Assembly: GCA_017561825.1 (NCBI GenBank)
Contig: JAFZBK010000054.1
Coordinates: forward strand, 1-64,000
Length of the DNA: 64,000 nt
Source of the DNA: Prevotella sp.
GTDB lineage: Bacteria; Bacteroidota; Bacteroidia; Bacteroidales; Bacteroidaceae
Direction: 5' to 3'
Positions 39,652-48,535 of the stretch are shown here, in pieces (the stretch's first letter is position 1; every line of letters starts with the position of its first letter). The position numbers and the translations under genes were made by a program. The notes beneath the pieces are model-generated. The model was not told the origin of the DNA, made no database searches, and saw only the letters and a program-made list of their open reading frames with translations.

Positions 39652-40017
39652 TCAATATTTACGCTTGGGGTTCTTGGCTTTGCCGAGATCCGTCACGACT
39701 CGGTCATCCCCGAGCGAGTTCGGATGACTCTCGCTGTTCCGTCTCTTGGGGAACCAGCCCTTTTCAACACGCTTCTTCTGGTGGAAGAGTTCACCGATTC
39801 CCCATAGGGCAGAAGCACCGAATACTCCAACGATGGCGGATATAACGGTATTCTCAATGAACAGTGCACCAATGATTGCAGCCAATCCTATAATCAGATA
39901 CACAATCCAAGGGCGTGTTCCCCAATAATACTCTGTCTTGATGACTATTGGATGCCATATACCTATGGTTAGAAAGGTGCATACAGCAATGATAATTCCT
40001 GTGAAATACATGGTCAA
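39652..40017 (-). CDS. DUF4491 membrane protein with in-frame repeat near the C-terminus
   Basis: A 121-residue protein with three hydrophobic segments ('MYFTGIIIAVCTFLTIGIWH', 'WIVYLIIGLAAIIGALFIEN', 'AIVGVFGASALWGIGELF'), matching the DUF4491 family recalled from Bacteroidota. Family members end shortly after 'KKRVEKGWFP'; here ~23 extra residues ('RNSESHPNSLGDDRVVTDLG' on) lie between this and a normal-looking 'NPKRKY' end. The extra DNA (39673-39741) holds an inverted repeat and looks like an inserted repeat unit. Function unknown. Confidence 0.8.
   Translation of the reverse strand: MTMYFTGIIIAVCTFLTIGIWHPIVIKTEYYWGTRPWIVYLIIGLAAIIGALFIENTVISAIVGVFGASALWGIGELFHQKKRVEKGWFPKRRNSESHPNSLGDDRVVTDLGKAKNPKRKY
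39673..39741. repeat. 69-bp in-frame insertion with inverted repeat in DUF4491
   Basis: GTCATCC and GGATGAC flank a short centre containing CGAGCGAGTTCG. The insertion keeps the frame of the DUF4491 gene. It is a different family from the GC-rich repeats of the exporter operon. Confidence 0.5.
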
Positions 40018-40186
40018 TTTCTTTATTTGTTTTTTAATGTTTGTTTAATCTATCCTTGTCACTCGATATTTCTCTGATGATCCTACACATTTGTACTATT
40101 AATAATGCTTTTCTTTGCCTTATCACAAAATTGAGTGCAAAAAAACGAATATTTGCGGAAATATCTTTATATTTGCAAAATGTATT

Positions 40187-41149
40187 TTATATCTTGACCG
40201 CAGATATGTCAACCAGTTCGTTGACAATGGCATAGATAGTTAGACCTGCCGGACTGTGTATCTGCAGTTTTCGGGCGATATTGCGACGATGGGTAATCAC
40301 CGTATTGGTAGAGATGCAGAGATGGTCGGCGATTTCCTTATTCGACATACCTTGCACAAGTGAGATAATCACGTCCTTTTCACGGTCAGAGAGCGCATCG
40401 GGATTAGGACCGATGCCACTTTTGAACACCATATCCGAGATATTCTTGGTTACGTCGCTCTGCTTAGCCAACTTCTCCAACCTGCGGATGGCTGGCACGA
40501 AGATATGATCCTCCACCAAAGCATGTTGACGGAGCCACACCTCATTCTCATAGATATCATGAAGCGTAGCAGTAAGCTGGTTGTTATGCAGTCCGTCTTG
40601 CGGCAGATACTTGATGATCAACAGTTTCAACTCACGAAGTTTCTTGTCAGCTGCGCCATGATGCTTTGAGAAGGTCTCCACATTATAATCATTAGTAACA
40701 TTCCCTGTCAGAAGCGACTCGACGTAGGGGAATAAGGTTTTCTGCTCATATTTCATGTGCAGACGTATTTCATGGGCGTATTCGTCGTAGAACCGGAGAA
40801 TGAGACGTGCCAATGAGTCGTTTTCATTGAGCGACTCAGTCAGCTCCCTGCGGATATAAGGCAATTGGAAGTCGAGGAAATAGGCATGACTCGCCTCAAG
40901 ATAATGAAGCAACGTAGGTACGCTGATCTTATCGTCTGTCTCAAATTCTCCATAACCATTGATGGAGAAATTGACCACGGCAAGGAACGTATACGTATCC
41001 ACGCCATTATCCTCACAGGTTTCTCTCACGGTCTTGTCACCGAAACCCAGATTGATGCCGAAGCTGCCCAGCGACTGCAACAGATCGTAATTATCGCGGA
41101 TGAGAGAGATCATCTTATCGTCCGCCTCATACATCTTCTGATTCTTCAT
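40187..41149 (-). CDS. Regulator: ScdA_N-like + hemerythrin + LuxR HTH
   Basis: A 320-residue fusion. Residues ~22-62 ('FGINLGFGDKTVRETCEDNG') look like the ScdA/YtfE N-terminal domain, but the usual CCGG is replaced by GFGD. Residues ~75-225 are a hemerythrin-like four-helix domain with candidate iron ligands in 'HYLEASHAYF', 'YEQKTLFPYV', 'FSKHHGAADK' and 'RQHALVEDHIFVPAI'. Residues ~250-315 are a LuxR HTH ('LSDREKDVIISLVQGMSNKE'). It probably senses O2, NO or iron state and controls transcription. It is divergent from the porin-imelysin-diheme operon, the likely target. Confidence 0.82.
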   Translation of the reverse strand: MKNQKMYEADDKMISLIRDNYDLLQSLGSFGINLGFGDKTVRETCEDNGVDTYTFLAVVNFSINGYGEFETDDKISVPTLLHYLEASHAYFLDFQLPYIRRELTESLNENDSLARLILRFYDEYAHEIRLHMKYEQKTLFPYVESLLTGNVTNDYNVETFSKHHGAADKKLRELKLLIIKYLPQDGLHNNQLTATLHDIYENEVWLRQHALVEDHIFVPAIRRLEKLAKQSDVTKNISDMVFKSGIGPNPDALSDREKDVIISLVQGMSNKEIADHLCISTNTVITHRRNIARKLQIHSPAGLTIYAIVNELVDISAVKI

Positions 41150-41377
41150 TATTCTCTTTGCGCTATTCTCTTATTACCCATTAATGATTACCGGTTGCAA
41201 AATTAGACATATTTTTCGACATGTGCAATAATCACAATTAGGTATCTTTGCTTGCCCAAAACGATTGGAAAGTTCAAAAATGGGCACTTTCATCATTTTT
41301 AGGTATTGTCGAGTATCTTTAGTCACCGTACCTTTGCATCCGAAAATGAAAAATTGAAGGATTGAAGGATTGTATTA

Positions 41378-42724
41378 ATGAAGAATGATTTGTTATTGAA
41401 TAATAAGGTGTATGGATGGACAAAAAGCATGCTTGTATTTTGTCTGTTTACCCTTTTACCAACTGATTCTACTGCCCAGGAAAGTACTGCCGACAGCGTG
41501 ATGAACCATGCTAAAGGCAACAAGTTGAGTGTGGGCGGTTACGGCGAGGTTGCCTTTTCGCGTTTCTTCTATAGCGACAACCAATACCGATATCGTAATC
41601 CCAGTAAATACAAGGATGACCCCAGCAACGGTCGTTTCGACATCCCCCATGCTGTCATCTATTTAGGCTACGATTTCGGCAAAGGCTGGACGATGGGAAC
41701 GGAAATCGAGTTCGAGCATACGGGCACTGGTTCGGCCATCGAAATCGAGACAGACGAAGGTGGTGAGTATGAGCACGAGATAGAGAAAGGTGGTGAGGTG
41801 GAATTGGAACAGTTCTGGCTCCAGAAACGCTTTTCGCAGTCCGCCAATCTTCGCTTCGGACATATCATCGTACCTGTTGGACTGAACAATGCCCACCACG
41901 AGCCATTGAACTTCTTCACTGTCTATCGTCCTGAGGGAGAAAACACTATCCTGCCCTCCACATGGCACGATACGGGAATATCGTTCTGGGGCAAGAGTGG
42001 CAGATTCCGTTATGAGATGCTGATGGTGGCTGGTCTCAATGCCTTGCAATACAGTCGTGACAACTGGATTCAGGGTGGTAACAAATCATCCTATGAATTC
42101 AAACCTGCCAACAAATACGGCTTTGCTGCCCGTCTGGACTACTACCCCATCCAAGGACTGCGATTCGGAGTAAGTGGCTACTACGGACAAGGTATGCACA
42201 ACACCTCACCCAACGAGATGGAAGGCAATGGCAAGACCTACGACAAGGTTAAAGCCAATACCTGTGTTGGCTCTGTAGATTTAACCTTGAAACGTTGGAA
42301 CTGGATTATAAGAGGACAAGTTGACTATGGTTATATATCAGATACGCCCATGCTCAATCAGGCTAAGATCAACCAGCGCAGCAGTTCACCATATAATAAG
42401 ACATACGTGGGAAAGAACGCCTATACCGCAGGCATTGAGGCTGGCTACGATATCTTCTCACAGATACTGAGTCTGCGGAGCGACAATCAGAAGATGTATG
42501 TTTTCGGACGCTTTGAGCAGTACAACTCCTATCTGCCTGAACGTACGCAGCCGAAGTCAACAAATGACTATACCAAACGAACAAACATCGTCTGTGGTGT
42601 CAACTATTACCCCATACCACAGATAGCCATCAAGGCCGACTACTCGTTGCGCCGACTGAAAAGTCCTTGCAACAACGAGCCTAGTATCAATATCGGGATA
42701 GCCTACGAAGGATTTTTCCTATAA
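41378..42724 (+). CDS. Outer membrane porin (phosphate-selective porin-like)
   Basis: A 448-residue beta-barrel with a signal peptide (cleavage near 'DSTAQE', ~34). Alternating strands, aromatic girdles and a terminal aromatic-rich strand ('SINIGIAYEGFFL') mark an outer membrane porin. 'GDFGKGWTMGTEIEFEHTG'-like segments and 'RFGHIIVPVGLNNAHHEPLN' match the OprP/porin-O group common in Bacteroidota. It heads the operon with an imelysin protein and a di-heme protein, so it likely supplies substrate or iron to them. Confidence 0.82.
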   Translation: MKNDLLLNNKVYGWTKSMLVFCLFTLLPTDSTAQESTADSVMNHAKGNKLSVGGYGEVAFSRFFYSDNQYRYRNPSKYKDDPSNGRFDIPHAVIYLGYDFGKGWTMGTEIEFEHTGTGSAIEIETDEGGEYEHEIEKGGEVELEQFWLQKRFSQSANLRFGHIIVPVGLNNAHHEPLNFFTVYRPEGENTILPSTWHDTGISFWGKSGRFRYEMLMVAGLNALQYSRDNWIQGGNKSSYEFKPANKYGFAARLDYYPIQGLRFGVSGYYGQGMHNTSPNEMEGNGKTYDKVKANTCVGSVDLTLKRWNWIIRGQVDYGYISDTPMLNQAKINQRSSSPYNKTYVGKNAYTAGIEAGYDIFSQILSLRSDNQKMYVFGRFEQYNSYLPERTQPKSTNDYTKRTNIVCGVNYYPIPQIAIKADYSLRRLKSPCNNEPSINIGIAYEGFFL

Positions 42725-42761
42725 AAATTCAATGATTGTAATAATGAATAATAATATAGCA

Positions 42762-44057
42762 ATGAAAAAGATTTTTAAGTTCGCAATGCTGTTCGCAGCA
42801 ACCTGCATGATGACAATGGGCATGGTAGCATGTTCAAGTGATGATGATGACAACCCTGTTGATCTTTCCAAGGAACAGAATGATGCTATCGAGGCACTGA
42901 CAAAACAGTACCTGAACGACGTTGTTTACCCCACCTATACGAATCTGGCCAACGAGAGTGAAAACCTTTTCAACAAGATCAGTGCGCTGAAGAGCAAGTT
43001 GAAGAGCGGTGCCACCGTGAGTCAGGCTGACATTGATGCCATCTGCTCCTCGTATAAGAATGCCCGAAAGTATTGGGAGCAGAGCGAGGCCTTCCTCTAT
43101 GGAGCAGCCAGTGACTTTGAGATTGACCCACATATCGATACCTGGCCACTTGATGTTCCTACCTTAGGTGAGGACCTGACCGATGATGCGAAGATCCAGA
43201 AACTCGACGCTGCTGACGGTATCGAGTATGCACGTACCAATCTGACAGCCGAGAACTTGGGCTTCCATGGCATCGAGTTCATCTTCTTCCGTGATGGGAA
43301 GAACCGCTCGGCAGCATTCTTCAACAACGATGAGAAAGAAACAGATTCCGACATCACGGCCAAGGGTGATGTGACGGCCAAGGAAGAAGTGATCTTCGCT
43401 ACAGCCGTTGCCGGTGACCTTCGCGACAAGTGTTTCCAACTCGAAGTTGCTTGGAATCCTAATGCTAGTGCTGCTCATAAGAGTCGTGTGGCCGAGTGCG
43501 CTATCAGCAGCGATGACTTCGAGACGAAAGTAAGCAAGAACGGACTTACCTACGGTGAGAACCTCATTGCCGTGAACACTGGCAACAGCACGTACAACTC
43601 ATGGAAAAAGGTTGTTGAGGAAATCCTCGTGGGTGGATGCTCGAATATCTGTGCTGAGGTGGCTGACCAGAAGATGGGACAGGCTTATCGTGCCGCCACA
43701 GGAACAGGCGATGCCGAGGACGATCCCAATTACATCGAGTCGCCTTACAGTCACAATTCCTTTACTGATTTCTATGGAAATATCATGAGCATTCAGAATG
43801 CACTATATAACAATGTAGAGGGATCGGCTGCCACCAATAGTTCGGTAATGGCATATCTCAAGAAGTACAATGCCACCGAGGCCGCAGCACTGCAAGCAAA
43901 ACTCACGACTGCCCTTAAAGCGCTCACAACTTGTCTTAACAGCGGGAAGTCGTTTGTAGAAGCACCAGGCGCAACTCATGTCAAAGCAGCGATGGATGCC
44001 ATTGGCGAACTGGACAACGAACTAAACGCCGCCGCTGACTGGATATTAAAGAATTAG
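42762..44057 (+). CDS. Imelysin-family lipoprotein (peptidase M75-like)
   Basis: A 431-residue lipoprotein (lipobox 'MVAC', then an Asp-rich linker 'SSDDDD'). The imelysin GxHxxE motif is present as 'LGFHGIEFIFF'. Helical bundle pattern throughout. Imelysin-like proteins (EfeO, IrpA) sit in iron uptake loci and may bind iron; protease activity is doubtful. ATG 42762 is chosen because it begins a proper signal (MKKIFKFAMLFAATCMM). The di-heme gene follows 4 bp later. Confidence 0.87.
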   Translation: MKKIFKFAMLFAATCMMTMGMVACSSDDDDNPVDLSKEQNDAIEALTKQYLNDVVYPTYTNLANESENLFNKISALKSKLKSGATVSQADIDAICSSYKNARKYWEQSEAFLYGAASDFEIDPHIDTWPLDVPTLGEDLTDDAKIQKLDAADGIEYARTNLTAENLGFHGIEFIFFRDGKNRSAAFFNNDEKETDSDITAKGDVTAKEEVIFATAVAGDLRDKCFQLEVAWNPNASAAHKSRVAECAISSDDFETKVSKNGLTYGENLIAVNTGNSTYNSWKKVVEEILVGGCSNICAEVADQKMGQAYRAATGTGDAEDDPNYIESPYSHNSFTDFYGNIMSIQNALYNNVEGSAATNSSVMAYLKKYNATEAAALQAKLTTALKALTTCLNSGKSFVEAPGATHVKAAMDAIGELDNELNAAADWILKN

Positions 44058-44061
44058 ACAT

Positions 44062-45774
44062 ATGACTACCAGAAACATTAAACGGCTATTCTTAGTCTGT
44101 TTCGTAAGCTGCGCAATGAGCGCAGCTTTCACTGCATGTACAGACAGTGACGATCCACTGCCAAACAACACTGTCATTAGTACCACGAACGAAGAAGACT
44201 ACAAGTATGTAGGCAAAGAGACAGCTGGTTTCAAAGCGGAAGAGTGGTTTCCTGGCGGTGAGCTCGGCACCACCAATAATACTGCCGCCCACTGCTATGA
44301 GGACGAGACACCTTCCACGCAGAACGCGGATCTGATGGCTGCCTTCAAAAGGGGCGAATTGCTCTTTGAACACGACTTCACCCCAACCAGCACTGCCAGT
44401 TTCGGAGGACTAGGTCCTGCATACGTACGCTCTTCATGTATCCACTGCCATCCAGGCTACGGTCATGGAAAGCGGATGGAAAGCTATAATGCCGACCAGC
44501 GAGGAAATGGTTACCTGCTTGTCATCTACCATCCTGTTGATGGGGCTAATAGCGACGACGGCCCTTATATCTCTGAGGTTACAGGTATGCCGCAGACTCG
44601 TGCTGTGTCACCTTTCCTGCCGCCTATCGACGAGCGTGGTATCCACCTGACATGGCTGCCTGTTATCGCTATGGAGAGCGGACTGCCGATGCAGTTCCCT
44701 GATGGTGAACGCTATGAACTTATCTACCCCGAGTTGGACATCGATATCGATGCCTTCAATACCGATCCCAAACCCACGAATCTGGCCTTCCGTTTGGAAT
44801 CTACCATTGGCATCATGGGCACTGGTCTGCTCGATGCCATTCCAGAGGATTCCATCAAGGCGCAGTATCAGCGCGAGGCTCCTTATGTTGAACTAAACCC
44901 GAACTTCTGGGATAAGGATGCCAACGACTGGGCCTCAGGTGCTTGGTACACCCTCGCCGACGGCACGAAAAAGATCAAGCGTTTCACCTATGCCATGACG
45001 CGTGCCTCACTGCAGGATGGTGCTGGAGCCAATGCTGTATGGAACATCACCAACGTCTCACGCTCCGATCGTCCATACCTCTACACGACTACAGCATGGG
45101 CTCAAGCCATGTCAAAGAACCCTGATGTGATTGCCGCCATCAAGCGTGACCCATCGTCACCTTATTACAATGATGGTACGGACGAGGGTATCGCTGAGGC
45201 AGTGGCTGTCCTACTCGACCCCAAGACAAACCAGTTCGATAACCCGTACCATAACTTCCAGCCAGAGATGACTGACAATAATTTCTGGTCGTTCATGGTG
45301 TGGCATCGTGGTTTGGCTATACCACGAGCTCGCGACCTTAACGACAAGCAGGTACAACGAGGTAAGCAGGTGTTCAACGAGATTGGCTGTGCCAGCTGTC
45401 ATCGTGCTAAGTGGACCACAGGTGCTGATGACTACTGGGCACCGTCACCCATCGTTAGCAACAACCTGAGTCTGCCACGCTATCCCAATCAGGTTATCTA
45501 CCCGTACACCGACATGATTCACCATCGTCTCTACATGAAGAACGGCATCCATGGTTCATGGTGTCGCACCACCCCACTCTGGGGCCGCGGTCTTTCACGC
45601 ATCAACACAGGAGCCGAGGATCGACTGCACGACTGTCGTGCTAGAAACGAGATCGAAGCCATCATGTGGCATGCCTTCTCAAAGAAGAGTGATGCTTATA
45701 AGTCAACTGAGCGGTTCTTCTACCTACCCAAAGAAGACCGCGATGCTGTAGTAAAATTCCTACAGAGCATTTGA
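44062..45774 (+). CDS. Di-heme oxidoreductase-like lipoprotein (DUF1111)
   Basis: A 570-residue periplasmic-facing lipoprotein (lipobox-like 'FTAC') with two c-type heme motifs: CIHCH (~125) and CASCH (~452). 'RGKQVFNEIGCASCHRAKWT' is the usual second-heme context of the DUF1111/thiol-oxidoreductase family, and 'RTTPLWGRGLSRINTGAEDR' a family signature. It probably moves electrons in iron uptake together with imelysin. Its heme attachment would need the ResB/CcsA system elsewhere in the window. Confidence 0.88.
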   Translation: MTTRNIKRLFLVCFVSCAMSAAFTACTDSDDPLPNNTVISTTNEEDYKYVGKETAGFKAEEWFPGGELGTTNNTAAHCYEDETPSTQNADLMAAFKRGELLFEHDFTPTSTASFGGLGPAYVRSSCIHCHPGYGHGKRMESYNADQRGNGYLLVIYHPVDGANSDDGPYISEVTGMPQTRAVSPFLPPIDERGIHLTWLPVIAMESGLPMQFPDGERYELIYPELDIDIDAFNTDPKPTNLAFRLESTIGIMGTGLLDAIPEDSIKAQYQREAPYVELNPNFWDKDANDWASGAWYTLADGTKKIKRFTYAMTRASLQDGAGANAVWNITNVSRSDRPYLYTTTAWAQAMSKNPDVIAAIKRDPSSPYYNDGTDEGIAEAVAVLLDPKTNQFDNPYHNFQPEMTDNNFWSFMVWHRGLAIPRARDLNDKQVQRGKQVFNEIGCASCHRAKWTTGADDYWAPSPIVSNNLSLPRYPNQVIYPYTDMIHHRLYMKNGIHGSWCRTTPLWGRGLSRINTGAEDRLHDCRARNEIEAIMWHAFSKKSDAYKSTERFFYLPKEDRDAVVKFLQSI

Positions 45775-45777
45775 TCT

Positions 45778-46356
45778 ATGCCAACACGGAAGTTACGTTA
45801 TCTGTTGCTGACCCTGTTTTTGACGGGGTCAGCATCAGCCTTTTCGGTCAGTCGTGTGTTGCCGCAGAAGCAGGCAACACACTTCTGTCGTCTCTTCATC
45901 AACGATGGTGAAGACATCAAGCCTTTAAGCGTCCACGTTCAACGGGTGATTGAATCAAATGACAGTCTTACCAGCGAACAGATCTTCGTTGAATACCTGT
46001 TGCGCAATAATAATTGGCAGTCGCTTCGCATCTTTCCACACAATCATGACGATGGCACCGTCGTGTGGTATGCTCCTGCCGATGAATTGCCTGCTTCATT
46101 GGGGAACGAGCATCAGAAATACATCCGCGAAGTATTCCCCCGACTTATTACTGAGGTACAAGCAGAGAACTGGTCAACGGTGGATGCTTACATCGACCGC
46201 ATGATTCAGTACCAATGTCGGTTTGGCGGCAGGAAGTTTTCCTCGCAGCCACAGCCGGTCATCATCATATGTTTCTTCTGTGCCATCTTTTTCGCCATGT
46301 TCCTTTGGCGAAAACTACGCAAATATACGATAAATTACCTCAGTAGTTCCAGATGA
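45778..46356 (+). CDS. Membrane-anchored periplasmic protein, CcsA-associated-domain-like
   Basis: A 192-residue protein: signal peptide (ending 'GSASAF'), a periplasmic domain, and a C-terminal membrane helix ('VIIICFFCAIFFAMFLW') with a basic tail. 'QKQATHFCRLFINDGEDIKP' and 'SLTSEQIFVEYLLRNNNWQS' resemble the periplasmic domain placed between ResB and CcsA parts of fused Bacteroides cytochrome c assembly proteins. It starts 3 bp after the di-heme gene, which supports a role in that protein's maturation. The similarity is by eye. Its end overlaps the next, convergent gene by 22 bp. Confidence 0.55.
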   Translation: MPTRKLRYLLLTLFLTGSASAFSVSRVLPQKQATHFCRLFINDGEDIKPLSVHVQRVIESNDSLTSEQIFVEYLLRNNNWQSLRIFPHNHDDGTVVWYAPADELPASLGNEHQKYIREVFPRLITEVQAENWSTVDAYIDRMIQYQCRFGGRKFSSQPQPVIIICFFCAIFFAMFLWRKLRKYTINYLSSSR

Positions 46357-47504
46357 CTCAATGGGGCTTCCATGATATTCCACGAGAGAACGGCACCGTC
46401 GAACCCATGACTCAGCACTGCTTTCAAGGATTCTGAAACATACTCAGGTGATGTGGGGACAATATCGCTGCGGTAATTGATTTCTATGCCGGGATACTTA
46501 CCACAGGAGTAAGGTTCCATCGCCTTTAACTGCGAGTGCAGGAAATCCACATCCATCTTTAATGCCGGATATCCTTTAGCGGTAGGAGCAGCCTTTTGTA
46601 GCAGTTCATACTCATATCCCATTCCTGCCGGTGCGAAGGTCTGACGGTACAGCATGGGCTTGATAAAGTCAGCATGAGCGGAAAGAATACTATAATCCTG
46701 TCCTACAAAAGGTGCCATAAACGGTGCATAGAGATCCATGCCTACTTCTAACCCACGACTGCGGAGGCTGTCGGCTATTTCTGCTACCGAAGTGCTCACC
46801 ACATGACCCTTAGCCTTAAAATAGGCAGAAGCAACAGGATTTTCAAAACTGAAGCCTTCGACAGGCGAGTATCTGCTGACTGAGAAGAACTCATCACCCT
46901 TGGCTTCGTATTCTGCCTTCACCTTCTCTAGATCTATACCTTCCGCGGCAAAGCGTTCCACACAAAGCGGACAGCCGCAGCCTAACACACCATTCACCCC
47001 ACTTACAAACGACTGGGTGCGGATGCGATCCAGGAATACGCCATCGAAACCGCAATCGCTGAACAGCTGGTCGTAGATGCCTATTACGTTGGCCATATTC
47101 TTCGGGTCAGAAGGACAATTGAAGCGGAAACCCTCCCCTGCGGCCAGGTCGTAATTGTCGGGCACCTTTCCCCACAGGTCAACAGCAGGAGTGTTCTCAC
47201 ACACCTCCTCGGTCTCGGCAAATACAGGAAGCCACAGCAGCATACGGATATTCTTGGCATGCAGGAACTCGCCTACCTGACGGTAGATTTCCTTATCCTT
47301 GGTCCAGCCAATGATCACCTTTTGCACAGGTATCAGCTGACTCACTGTATCAATACGTCCAATAATCTCTTCAGCCGTATAATCCGGCGAATCCCAACCG
47401 CCCAGTGATACCTGGACGATATACCCGGTCTCCTTCTGGTCCTGCTGTTTCTGACAGGACAACAGTGTCATAAGACCAACGATGAATAATGCAATCTTTT
47501 TCAT
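46335..47504 (-). CDS. Glycoside hydrolase-like TIM-barrel lipoprotein
   Basis: A 389-residue lipoprotein (lipobox 'TLLSC', residue ~17). A TIM barrel is suggested by the strand-helix alternation with 'GFDGVFLDRIRTQSFVSG' and 'KNIRMLLWLPVFAETEE', and acidic candidates in strands 4 and 7 ('DGVFLDRI', 'IKPMLYRQTF'). A CxC...C group ('GVLGCGCPLCVERFA') could bind a metal. It resembles putative glycosyl hydrolase families, but no family can be named. Its 3' end overlaps the convergent 45778-46356 gene. Confidence 0.65.
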   Translation of the reverse strand: MKKIALFIVGLMTLLSCQKQQDQKETGYIVQVSLGGWDSPDYTAEEIIGRIDTVSQLIPVQKVIIGWTKDKEIYRQVGEFLHAKNIRMLLWLPVFAETEEVCENTPAVDLWGKVPDNYDLAAGEGFRFNCPSDPKNMANVIGIYDQLFSDCGFDGVFLDRIRTQSFVSGVNGVLGCGCPLCVERFAAEGIDLEKVKAEYEAKGDEFFSVSRYSPVEGFSFENPVASAYFKAKGHVVSTSVAEIADSLRSRGLEVGMDLYAPFMAPFVGQDYSILSAHADFIKPMLYRQTFAPAGMGYEYELLQKAAPTAKGYPALKMDVDFLHSQLKAMEPYSCGKYPGIEINYRSDIVPTSPEYVSESLKAVLSHGFDGAVLSWNIMEAPLSHLELLR

Positions 47505-47624
47505 AAAGCAAAGATAATGCGGTTGAAAACGTTAAACATGTTGCAAATATAGTGATAATTCCGCAATAATCCTTCTCTTTGAACCTAAATTTTACGTAAT
47601 CAGGCATAGAACTGCTGAAACAAA

Positions 47625-47656
47625 AAAAAAGGAGAACCCCATTGCTGAGGTTCCCC
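47625..47656 (-). terminator. Intrinsic terminator of the His-rich protein gene
   Basis: On the minus strand GGGGAACCTC pairs imperfectly with the following GGGGTTCTCC across a short loop (GAACC/GGTTC core), then a run of about ten T residues. It follows the 47692-48276 gene. Confidence 0.75.
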
Positions 47657-47691
47657 AGAGTCCTCTTGCGAGGCATATATAGAGGGAGTAC

Positions 47692-48276
47692 TTACTTGCG
47701 GTGACCTCCGGCATGACCTGGATTGCGATGGGCTGGACCGTTCTTGACTATCATACGATCCGGACCTCTCATCACCTTGTCGTGCTTCGGTGCTCCGTGA
47801 TGACGTACTGCGGGTGCCGGTGCTGGCTTTGCTATTCTATTGGCATAGAAGTGGCTCGGCTTGTGGTTGTGGCCCCCTCTGTAGCTCACGTACACTGCTG
47901 GACGATGCTTGAAGAACCGTGTTCTGTCGTAGTGGCTGTAAACATGGATTGTCCACGCTCCGTTGCGCCAGGAAATCGGACGATAGAAGTAGGTCAGATC
48001 CATGTACCTTGCATACTGCCAGGAAGTCAGCACGTAGCGAAGGTCGGCATTACGGCGATCCCACCAAGGACCCAGCACGTCAGCATGTCCGTTTACACTC
48101 AACAGATAGTCCAGATTGATCTCGAAAACAGCTTCATACTGGGCATCCGTCAGATTCAACTCATAGGCCATTTTGTCACTCAGGAACAGTGCTTCTCTCT
48201 TTGCGACATTATAGCTCATTGCGTTGGCCGTGATAGTCATCACCATCATCAGTGCCATGATCATTATCTTCTTCAT
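47692..48276 (-). CDS. Secreted His-rich protein, 194 aa
   Basis: Signal peptide (residues 1-19, 'MVMTITANAM'). 'SDKMAYELNLTDAQYEAVFE' is a helix repeatedly seen in exported Prevotella proteins. The C-terminal half is rich in His, Lys, Arg and Tyr ('RHHGAPKHDKVMRGPDRM', 'HRNPGHAGGHRK'), which suggests metal or polyanion binding. Function unknown. It is divergent from the second TPR-HTH regulator, with 260 bp between. Confidence 0.65.
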   Translation of the reverse strand: MKKIMIMALMMVMTITANAMSYNVAKREALFLSDKMAYELNLTDAQYEAVFEINLDYLLSVNGHADVLGPWWDRRNADLRYVLTSWQYARYMDLTYFYRPISWRNGAWTIHVYSHYDRTRFFKHRPAVYVSYRGGHNHKPSHFYANRIAKPAPAPAVRHHGAPKHDKVMRGPDRMIVKNGPAHRNPGHAGGHRK

Positions 48277-48489
48277 AATCGTATCTCCTATATTTTATTG
48301 TTAGACATTTGAGATTGTATCTCTTTTCATCGGCAAAGGTAAGTAGTATATGGGGCTTTTCAAAAGGATAATTCCTAAATCGATGGGGAGTTTTTCCTAT
48401 TTCGAATAGGGAAATCCACCATACTGCATTGTAAATCATAAAGTATGTTGTATTATTGAAAAGATGTACCAATTTATAAAATAATATGT

Positions 48490-48499
48490 GTATCTTTGC
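48490..48499 (+). promoter_or_regulatory. -7 box of the second TPR-HTH regulator
   Basis: TATCTTTGCA. It overlaps any start upstream of 48500, so the gene begins at 48509 or 48536. Confidence 0.6.
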
Positions 48500-48535
48500 A
48501 ACAGAACCATGAAGGTCCATTATTTACTTTTAAAT

